Shown here in pieces: positions 49,801 through 64,000 of a DNA stretch of 64,000 bases. Within the stretch, counting starts at the first letter, position 1. Each line of letters begins with the position of its first letter. A model generated the notes under the pieces. It was not told the origin of the DNA and did not search any database. It saw nothing but the letters and a program-made list of their open reading frames with translations. Source of the stretch: Limanda limanda (lineage: Eukaryota; Chordata; Actinopteri; Pleuronectiformes; Pleuronectidae). The stretch covers positions 9,262,346-9,326,345 of the forward strand of contig NC_083656.1 of the NCBI RefSeq assembly GCF_963576545.1, written 5' to 3'. The position numbers were made by a program, and so were the translations under genes.

Positions 49801-50003
49801 CGGCTCCATCAGTCTCACGACTCCAGTAACTAAACCACACGGCATGGAGCGGCGCCCGCTTCCTGACGCCGCAAATTGCAGTGACCCGTCATGAGGAACG
49901 GCTTCAACAGATGGGTGAACGGAGGTGTGTTCAACCGCTTTTTTGGTAGAAGAAGAATAAACAAACAAACAGACAGACAAAGCCTATTTTGATGCTCAGG
50001 TGC

Positions 50004-50480
50004 TGTGATGGAAATCTGGAGATACAAGAGGCTTGAAACACCAAAGTTATCTAAGTGTATTTAATAAGGGGCTTTCTGCAGAAAGGATCAACACAGGGAA
50101 ACCGCAAGGGTCTCAGAGTGAAGATGCAGGACAGTCAAATACATGATCTTATATAGGAGGACTGAGGCCATCTCTCTCTGCCAATCCAGACTGGTTCCGT
50201 AGGCGCAGGGAGAGAGCTATCTAAACACAGACAACTGATTTACATGTTTTTCCTTTGGAGATAAGCAGATATACGTTCAGTTCTTTGGGAAGAGTAAAGG
50301 GTCTAACAGTGTTCAGGTCATACACAGTTCAGGCCATTAAAACAGTCCAGGTCATAAACTATTTGAACAGTTTGAATACGTATGTAGAAAGGTCATAAAA
50401 GCCTTTAGACCGAGCTACAAAAACTTACTTTCTAACTATAACATAGGTTTCACACATACTTAGTTAATTTTTCCATTACA
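50004..50480 (-). mobile_element. Solo LTR of a retroelement (477 bp)
   Basis: The ends TGTGATGGAA and TTCCATTACA form a near-perfect terminal inverted repeat starting TG and ending CA. GTGC occurs directly outside on both sides (50000-50003 and 50481-50484) as a 4-bp target duplication. On the minus strand a TATATAAG box (50148-50155) is followed downstream by ATTAAA (50060-50065), the order of an LTR promoter and polyadenylation signal. No internal retroelement genes flank it, so it is a recombination remnant. The family was not identified. Confidence 0.75.
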
Positions 50481-53034
50481 GTGCTTCTTGCCTCTGGTTT
50501 AAAAGGGACACAGAGACGGTTTCAAGCTTCTATGATAAATCAGTCTCACTTTTATGTGAGTGTGGTTTAAGGAGGCGATAAAAGTCTTAAGACATAATAA
50601 AGTACTTACAGTTTTAAAAATGTGTCAGTACGACTGAGTTTATGCAGAAGATGAAATGTCACTGATGTTTTCATCTTCATACATTCAAGTTTGTCATTTA
50701 CTTACTCTTACTTGCAAATATATATTGAAATTGTAATGCAGCAGAACTACATATTCCTTTATCTTCCACAGGGCTCTTCCCAACTTTATCCCACACACAC
50801 AAAACAACACAACAATCTCAACTCAGAGAGATGAATGAGTTTGGTGACTTGAAGCAAACAACACAGCTGATAAGTACACATAAAGGACCATGGGGGACAC
50901 ACATCCTATCAACAAACACATTACGCTGCACAGTCCACAGGGGAGTTCCCTCTGAAATAAACCGAATCCTACCACACAGGGATAATACGAGAAACTAGAT
51001 TAGCGGCATTAGGAACTTAACGGGCCGCACAGCTGTGGAGTCATACTGTATGAACACCTCTCACACAGAGTTGGGCTCGTGTGCTTTCTGTACGCCGTTG
51101 AGCTCATTTGTGTTTATTTACTTCCAGGGGGCTGTGAAGGTAGACGAGGGGAACAGCAGAAGAGAAGCGAGCCGGAGCTGTGAAGTAATGGTTCAGTTTT
51201 TAATGAGCGGCTGGGGACCGCAATATCTGGTGACAGAGAGGGGCCCCTCTGCCGAGGCTCTGTCACAGTGGAGAGGCTCATCCTAAATCTCGCTCTCATT
51301 GCCGGGACCAGGGCGACAATATGTCACTGCGCAGACGGAACTTCAGCTTTTTATGGGCGCTTGGGTAATTGAACAGCGAGAGGTAAAGAAAAAAAAGATC
51401 TAATCCACTTACCCGTAAAGGTAGCGTATCCAAACTGAGACTAAATGACTGGTGAGTTGATATTAGTATTCTCTAACCCCACTCCCTCTCCCTCCCTCTC
51501 TGTTGCCTTTCACTCGCAGTTTGTCAGAGATGAGATGTTTGTCTGTTTGCTGCTGGAGTGATGATATCATCTGGGCTACATGTGTCCTGGGGTAAATAAG
51601 CCTGTCGGTTTAGCCACCAGTTCATATGTAACAGAGGACAGGACTGAGGGATGGTGGCGGTGCCGCTTTACGGCCCCTCACACCAGACTTGTCAGGGAAA
51701 GTGGCCCGCGAGACAGCTCGGATGGGCGCGGCAAATAGGCTTTGTCTCTGTGGTTTACAATTACCCAACACCGGAGACGGGCTATACAGCATTTTCAGTC
51801 TCCGAACTGACTTCGAGAAATATCAGCTGACACGGACTTACTGTTGCTTTTAGGCAAACACTAAGTCAGACTTTTGGTCACAGTCTCAAACGACATATTG
51901 ACATGTGGTGAAAAGTTCTAGATGTGGACCTAAAGACTCCGAGTGGACATCTTCGTAGATTTTGCACACAAAGCAGAATAGGATCCATTTTTCATCTGCA
52001 CACAGGGATAAAATAGCTTCTCAGAGGACGTGCACAAACAAATCAGTTATACCTGTAAATGCTAATATTTTCTCACAGGCCCTGGCGCCGAATCAGTTCC
52101 TCTTTTCTTCCTTTCCTTTGCATGCTCTTTAATATATTGTGTCGATCCTGAATTGAGCATTTGATCATTAATAAGATGTTAAGCTGAGTGCAAAGATGAA
52201 ATAATCTATCTGTGTAGTTTTTCCTCTTAATTAGGGGTCATAAATCCCCCGGAGTTATGATACGTGCAATCACTTTTGCACGTCTCATTTATGTTTTGAT
52301 TAAAAAGGATGTCGTTGCGAGGACTGGAGGGCTCTCACAGATGAAATCCAATTAACATTCAGTAAAAAGGCCTCGCGGGGATTCACTTTCTAACCAGGAA
52401 ACCCTCAATTCCCTGTGCGACCAATGCCAGCGAACAACTGTGCTTTAAAAAAAAAACTTTAATTTTAGGGTCAGGGTTTGTCACAGAAAAACAAACAAAT
52501 GCAAACAGCTTGTTTCTCTATTAATAAGAGAACATGCATCTTTCTCTTACGCTCCAGAAAAGGAAACAGTTTGGTGTTACGTGCTGCCACTCGACCCGGT
52601 GACAGCTCCACAACCAGAGCGGTGCATGGCCGAGCCTGGAGGGCCGCTCTGCCAACGCCACTCCGAGGACCACTACAGGCACAGGCGGACAGCTCCCTCC
52701 TCTCCACGGACAGACACACACTGAGGCAACCTGTGACATGTGACAGGCCCTCGCCTCCAGTGGCACAGCTCCACTGTTCCCCACGGCCCACTGTCACAGA
52801 CACTGCACATACATGCAGCAAACAACATATCAGGCACTTTGATGTACGTCAGGAAGAGTTCTGGTCGAGGTTCCTGTTCTCCAATATGAAAAAAAATCAA
52901 AGGGCTGCAGTCAGTTAATCATCGATAGCATTATTCATTAATCCTTTTTTTTAAGAGGGTAATTGATTAGTTGTGTTTCAAGTTTATGTCAGTATCATGA
53001 AAACCATCCTCAGAGCCCAAGATAATATCTACGG

Positions 53035-53431
53035 TGGCCCTGAGGGCTCAATGCACAGCAGCTTAAGAAAAAAACATTAAAATAAACAAATGCAAATGGG
53101 AAAACATCTTCAGCATTACTTGACAACACATGCAGAGCAAAGAGAAAACATGTTGCAAACATGACAACACAAGCAAATACTCACAACATAAGCAACTCGC
53201 AACACAACCAAACACTCCCAACTCAACCAAATATTCCCAACTCAACCAAATATTCCCAACTCAACCAAATATTCATCAACGTTCACATTGCTTTTTGTGT
53301 CCCTTGGAAAAACTTGTGAGCATTTGGTTGAGTTGTGTGTACTTTGCTATGTTGTGAGTATTTGCTTGTGTTTGTTTATTTAAGAACCTTGTCTCCATTT
53401 GCATGCTGTATCTGGCAGGCTCTCAGGGCCA
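53035..53431. mobile_element. Fold-back MITE-like element with internal minisatellite
   Basis: Terminal inverted repeats TGGCCCTGAG(G/A)GC lie at 53035-53047 and 53419-53431. Inside, long inverted arms (about 53165-53210 and 53321-53370) share AAGCAAATACTCACAACATA with its complement, so the element can fold on itself. Between them are three 19-bp units. No open frame and no clear target duplication were found. Confidence 0.6.
53216..53274. repeat. Minisatellite, three 19-bp units
   Basis: Three near-identical tandem copies of TCCCAACTCAACCAAATAT lie inside the fold-back element, next to a fourth diverged unit. Confidence 0.85.
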
Positions 53432-56400
53432 GCGTGGTATCATGAAATAGAGGAAGCACCGAATCATCACACATATTGGATTTCAGGGTATTAAGTGATT
53501 TAACAGATTACTCTGCCATTAAAATGGATGATGACTGAATACATTTTCTTAATAATGAATTGATCCATCATTCCAGTGCTACATCTATGAAATAAAAATA
53601 AATATTTATCACATTTTTATTGCAGATTGCTGCCATGTGTTGGAATCTAATCATATCCTGAAAATGATCAAGGCCCAAAGTCGGTTTCCTTTGAAATGTG
53701 TGGGAAGCATCTGTCTCTGGCACAAACCCGGAGAGAGAGAAAAAACGTCTGATGTGGCAACATGTCCCAAAGTTCCCTTACACCAATATACATGCATCCA
53801 TCTATACGTCTCATTTTAGCACACCTCCACTCTGCAAAAAAACATGTTATCGTTTAAAATATTTTTAAAGCACAAATAAATGTGTCCCATCTGCCCTAAT
53901 AAGCTTCTAGTGGCACTTTGAAACCTTTGCCAGGAAGCGTAATATATTTTTCTCTTTTTGAAATGATGATGTCTTGTGCGGACACGGAGCAGATGGTGTT
54001 ATCCGCCTGACGGGTGGAATGAGCAACAAGTGTGCAATTAAAGGCCTGAAGAGATTCAGTTCAGTTCAAAACAGATTAAAAAAAACTATTCAACCACCTA
54101 TAGCAACAAATTTAACAGTTAATTTGGATAATTACATTTGATGCCTTGATTCCTAAATATACAGTAAAAAGGGAATCTAGAAAGCGAATGAAAAGCTAAT
54201 GCAATGTTACGCAGTCAGCGATAAGTGGAGTGTGTTTAAATTAACAGGGTTCATCCTTCCACAATTGCCCTTCCAGCATTTTTCACTTCACATGCAGCGG
54301 TTATAAATTTTACAGGAAAGAAAACATAGAAAGAATTTGATACACTGGCTTTTAGATGTGTTGGAATGAGAAATGGCGCAACACGGGCAGTTAGCTCGCC
54401 ATTTTTTTCTCCCATATATCCTTCAAGGGGCTTCTTCTCCACGACGTGAAGCGGCGAGCGGGCCACTCCTCTCTCTTACGCACGAGCGGCAGTGGCCTCG
54501 CTCCATCGTTCATTCAAGCTGAGTCAGCATCAATCACGACGCTTGAATGATAGATAGGCAATCTAATAACACTAGGAGCAAAAAATAACTTCAGTCGCTC
54601 AATCCTTGACCTTACGGAGCGGGCACTCAGTTTGGTTAAAAGCCCCGGCTATCACATAAAAATGGATTTTTGTCTTTTAGATCAATTGCAGGGAAAATAT
54701 TTTAACTAAAAATGGCCACGGAAAACTGTCACTAATAAATAATTGCCATTGTTATGGATTTATACGCCGCCTCTGCCTCCTTTACAGCAGGCCATGTTAA
54801 GAGATTTTTTTTTTTTTACTTTACTTTACCGCAGGCTATTTTAAAAGACAATGCAAGCAGGTTTTCGGAGCATTAAAGGAACTGCCTTTGGACGAGGAAC
54901 CATCTCAGCATGTGCAGAGCCGGGAGGGGACACACAATTACCATGAAACAACTGCGACTTTGCCACTGCTGAGGCGGCGCACAGGACACAGGGGAAGCGT
55001 TGGATTATTTAGGTCATGCCGGGTTCAAACACGCTCGCAGATACAGCAGTGTGAGACGAGGACACTTACAGAGCAGACAATTCTTTTTCTTCTCAATTTA
55101 TCTTAAGATCAACGTTTAAATTTCAAGACAAACATCTTGCCTCCAAAGGAATGGTGAATGGACAATATTCATACAGCGTTTTCCTTTCAAAATGCTTTAC
55201 CACGCATATACGTGTACTCTTTCACCAATGGACAAACCGCTCTTGTTATGGTCAGGAGAAAGAATTAATGGTGTAGATATTATTTCCTCCAAGATCGTAA
55301 ATATTCCATCTCCAGTTGTTTTATCTCAGCGGGCACTGGCAGGAGAAACTCCAGAGAACGTCCAGAGTCCCTCACTCAGACATTTGCGTTCTCACAAACA
55401 TCCATTCGGAGAATGACAGGAGATTATCCAGAGTTCAGTGCATGTCTAAAAGCAGCTTCATTGAATCTTAGTGTTTTTGTCTATTTAGATGTCAGCAGTG
55501 AGTCCTTTCAAAGACAATAATTCTGAACTAATATTCCAAGATTAAGCTCAATTGCAAATTAGCTGCATCCCCCAATTCTGCATGACGCCTCAGGTGTACA
55601 CACAGCCTCCATATTCTTTTCATGGAATAAGAATTGTATCATGTTAAGGACATAGTGTGAATAATTAGCAAGAGAGATGCACATGACAAGGAATCCTATT
55701 TATGTCTTATGTCCCCAGTCCAAACAAATGTAAACCGCAGCTCCCAGGGTTTCATCAAACATCAATATTCAGCTGATAGAGCCTTTAATCTGTGGCCACG
55801 AGAATCTCGCACAACTCCTCCAAACACAACAGGGAGTTTCCACTAATGATCAAAAATGACATGGAAATATGAAGTAAATAGCTGATAAAGAATTTAAAGA
55901 GGCCCCAGCATTTATAATACAGCACCCGGCATTATAAGAGCTGACCTTGTTTGGTGGAAAAGTCGGGGAAATGATATGGTGAACTGATTAATGCATTTGA
56001 TTTATCTGAGGTTCATTGTTAATTCAACAGACTAAAGAAACCTTGGCACTACTGTACTGCTTCGTGTACGATCCCTCAGTTCACATGTATGAGCACGCTG
56101 TACCCACTGGTCCACATTTCAACATACCTCAGAACTAGATGATCACTCCGGCTGGAATCAGCTGACTACATCAATTCCTGCGCCAGAATTCAACCCACTG
56201 TTCCTGGGTGAACTGGAAGTTGAATTGTTATTGTGCAATTATTGCTTTTCATGGTATTCGGGTAAAGTTCCTAAAGTTTCACTCTTCACTGGGGCACTAT
56301 ATGATTCCCTGTGTCCTCATCACCATCTGCCTTTTTAATCAAACCAGTTGCAAATGCCATTAGCAAGTAATCTAAAGCTAAACACAAGCTGTGAAATAAA

Positions 56401-56499
56401 TGTGCGAATAAATAGATAAGACACTGTGAGGGAAACAAAAAGAGGTCATGAAGGCGTACTGCACAAAGTACAGCAGAATATGATGGAAATGTCATTAGT

Positions 56500-56720
56500 T
56501 TAGAATGTGTTGGACAAACTTGGACATTTTATCGATGTCAAAGAAGCAAGAATGTCTGTACAATCCAGCTAAGTTGTTGAGAAATTTACAATAAGAAATC
56601 AATTTATGTAAATAATGTGGTGACGCTGGAGGTGAAGTCGGTTGATTTCTCAAAGTCAGTAGGATTCTGGGAACCATAAATGTCGGATCATGTGCCAAAT
56701 CCATTCAGTAGAGGTTGAGA
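56500..56720. repeat. Degenerate fish interspersed repeat
   Basis: Contains GTAGGATTCTGGGAACCATAAATGTC and CCATTCAGTAGAGGTTGAGATA, typical of a diverged repeat that also leaves traces near 62640-62870 (GGGACCATGAATGACCATCCAATAGTTG). Borders are approximate. Confidence 0.4.
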
Positions 56721-57634
56721 TACTTCCCTGATTAAGTGAAAACCTGCTGATGGCCCTAAAGGAAACGCTCTAAGAACTCAATGGACAGGATTTCATGGTA
56801 ATCCATCCAATTACCATCCTGCTACCACAACTACAAACAAGTTGCTCTGTGAAAAGTAACGGGAACGTCAATCATGCAGAGATGCATCAATATTATGAGT
56901 AATTGGCAGAGGTAGAGTGATATTCTGTGAGGAAACAACACTTACAAGAGATCCTCCAAGATAAAAAAAAAAAAGTGGTTGGATTTGAAATCAAAATAGA
57001 AATTAATTGTGTTTTTGTGATTTTTTTTTCTTCACTTCACCAGTTTCAATTACCAAGCTGCGATAGTGTTTTAAAGAATAAACAGTGTTTGTGCTCATGA
57101 CTTCATGACAGATGGAAGCCAAAAGGTCAAAGACACACATGAGGTTCACTGCTGAGGGATCAATCCAGAAGGAAACCCCAGTGTGTCCCTGGTCGATCCC
57201 CTCGAGAGACACGTCACCAAAGGTTTCTTTTGAACTCGGCAAGCTACAAAGAGAGACCCCCTACTTACAGGTACTGATTCCATGAAGGCAGACGGCGCCA
57301 AGCTTGGAGACGCCCACACCTCATTCATTCACTTAGAGGCTCCCAGGAGTCAATTCAACAACAGGTACTGTGGGGACAAAACTAATTTAACATTCGACTA
57401 AATATATTTAGTCAATAAACGCCTGCTGACTCGGTAATCTGTGCATGGACAGACAACCGCTCATTAGGCACGTATCTAAATAATCACACAGAGAAGAGAA
57501 AACAGGCCACACTGAAATACAAGTGTCGATAATCCCATAAGTCGACTTAAAAACACTAAAAGCAGCATCCAACGGGTTATTGCAGCACACTTTTACTGCC
57601 CCAAGATGGTTATTTTTTTACCCATGTCGATTTA

Positions 57635-57750
57635 TTTGTGTTTAAGCAGAATTGAGCAAAAATACACAACCTATTACCATGAAACTTGGTGGAATAATGG
57701 GGTATAATACATTTTGGTGTTGATCCAAATCAGGGGGCGAATCCAGGAAT
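57635..57750 (+). repeat. Degenerate fish interspersed repeat, sense copy
   Basis: Contains ACCATGAAACTTGGTGGAAT, GGTGTTGATCCAAATCAGGG and GGCGAATCCAGGAATTTATTT, the better-preserved right part of the family at 22425-22600. Confidence 0.6.
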
Positions 57751-58186
57751 TTATTTCATGCCAACAAATATCACATCTATGTTGCTTTACAAACCTCTGA
57801 GACGTCTGTCGAGCAGCTTCTTCCTCTTCTTCTTCTTCTTGATGCAAATGAAGCTGTGTGTTGTCCGACAGTGAAACCACACAGGAGCCCCACTGCCTGA
57901 CTCACGCCTGACTGGATGTTCTATGATCTACTCTTTACTTAATGAGGTGCCATGTACAGTTTATATAAAAGGTATGACCTTATTAAACTGTGAGTGAAAG
58001 GGTGAAGTGATAGCTGGAGGAAGATAAATGGCAAGGCTGTAAGGAAAACCCATTTAGGCTGTTACATCCGTGGGACAAGACGCCGTCATTCTGATTGTTC
58101 AAAGATGTATTACTGACATTTGGGGCTCTACGCAAATGGTCCTATAGAATATAATACATTTTCTTTTAATTTAAAACTGATTCATT

Positions 58187-58192
58187 TTTATT
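58187..58192 (-). terminator. Candidate parg polyadenylation signal
   Basis: AATAAA on the minus strand, about 760 bases after the parg stop. Confidence 0.35.
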
Positions 58193-58953
58193 AAGAGTGG
58201 TTTGAAAAAACAAGTATCCACCATATTCATTCATGTGTAGACATTTCACAATTATTAGAAACAGATTTTACACGGATATCAGTTGAAACAAACAAAATTA
58301 TGATTTCAAGTGCAACTGGCTTCATTTAAATCTTACAAATCACAAAAACAATATATTCATGGATCCAAGATCAAAACTAGAACGCTACTATAAATGTAGA
58401 AGGTATGAGATTACTTCTCTGAGAGCCAGGCTGCTTTTTAAATCATCTTGGAGTCCGCTCCAAGCTTTCCGATCCCCGCTCTTGTTATTCCTTTCCCTTT
58501 AACTCGATTCCTGACAGCCAATTCAATTAGGCTCGATATGTGTGGGTGTAAAAAAAAGGCAACATGACAAAGTCTGAAGATGGATGGCAACCTTTGCTTC
58601 ACCATTAAAATCACAATTGCGTCGTATTGAAGCTCAATACATTGGCGTATTACCAGCGGCGGCAAAATGAACACAGCTTGGACTCCAGCGACAACAGGGT
58701 CATAGATAATCAACTCCTGCGTTTCAGTTGTTGTTTTCTGCACGCCAGATTTTCACGTGGTAGAGACCACATTTGGTAGTGTAAAAAGACTGATGAAAAA
58801 ATTATGATAAAAGTCAAAAATAAAGCTGTAAGAACAGAGAATATTGAAATTCCGTGTTTCATTTCCAGGAAGATAAGGCGCGGTGACTCATCGGCCACCT
58901 GACCTTAACGGCAGTGTGTGGGGACATGTTGTCTGGCAGAGCGCCGGTCGGAC

Positions 58954-64000
<5,047 letters not shown>

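Larger units (their letters stand above)
43096..58953. other. Large gene-free stretch between convergent chat and parg
   Basis: No coding exon with domain or splice support was found on either strand in about 15.8 kb. The first 0.7-2.3 kb is likely chat 3' UTR and the last 0.8 kb parg 3' UTR. Between them lie a solo LTR (50004-50480), a fold-back MITE (53035-53431) and degenerate repeats (56500-56720, 57635-57750). There are also long unique-looking stretches (about 46.8-49.9 kb, 51.0-52.4 kb, 54.2-55.1 kb) with mixed GC content that could hold regulatory DNA. Confidence 0.5.

Noticed and set aside
49922..50000. Target duplication longer than 4 bp for the LTR
   Set aside because: Bases beyond GTGC do not match on the two sides.
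53216..53274. CRISPR-like spaced repeat
   Set aside because: The 19-bp units are directly tandem with no unique spacers, and the context is a vertebrate fold-back element.

Overview
The window is vertebrate nuclear DNA, almost certainly from a teleost and probably a percomorph. Genes have many exons with GT-AG introns, the introns are compact, and fish-type SINE and MITE copies, long GT microsatellites and a 200-base assembly gap are present. Gene models were built by joining reading-frame segments across visible splice sites. The exon phases agree throughout every model.

Left block (1-26.2 kb), retina and RPE genes: the 3' nine-tenths of cdhr1 (+, photoreceptor cadherin), lrit2 (-), lrit1 (-) and rgr (+, RPE/Muller-glia opsin). 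Gene order and strands match the CDHR1-LRIT2-LRIT1-RGR cluster known from other vertebrates. cdhr1 has two alternative last coding exons that look like an ancient tandem duplication; both encode a transmembrane helix, but their cytoplasmic tails differ completely.

Middle (26.2-32.6 kb): no gene is visible. It holds the N gap, a 43-unit GT microsatellite and degenerate repeats.

Cholinergic locus (31.4-43.1 kb): the intronless slc18a3 (vesicular acetylcholine transporter) lies just upstream of the chat coding exons on the same strand. chat is complete (14 coding exons, 632 residues). One enzyme makes acetylcholine and the other protein loads it into vesicles. Three elements matching the RE1/NRSE silencer motif (bound by REST) lie here: one with widely spaced half-sites upstream of slc18a3, and a head-to-head pair in the first intron within the chat coding region. 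This pair is the most striking non-coding signal in the window.

Right block (43.1-64.0 kb): about 16 kb without a recognisable gene, containing a solo LTR with a 4-bp target duplication, a fold-back MITE and degenerate repeats. The last five coding exons of parg (-, poly(ADP-ribose) glycohydrolase) follow. The upstream part of parg lies beyond the window edge. chat and parg are convergent.
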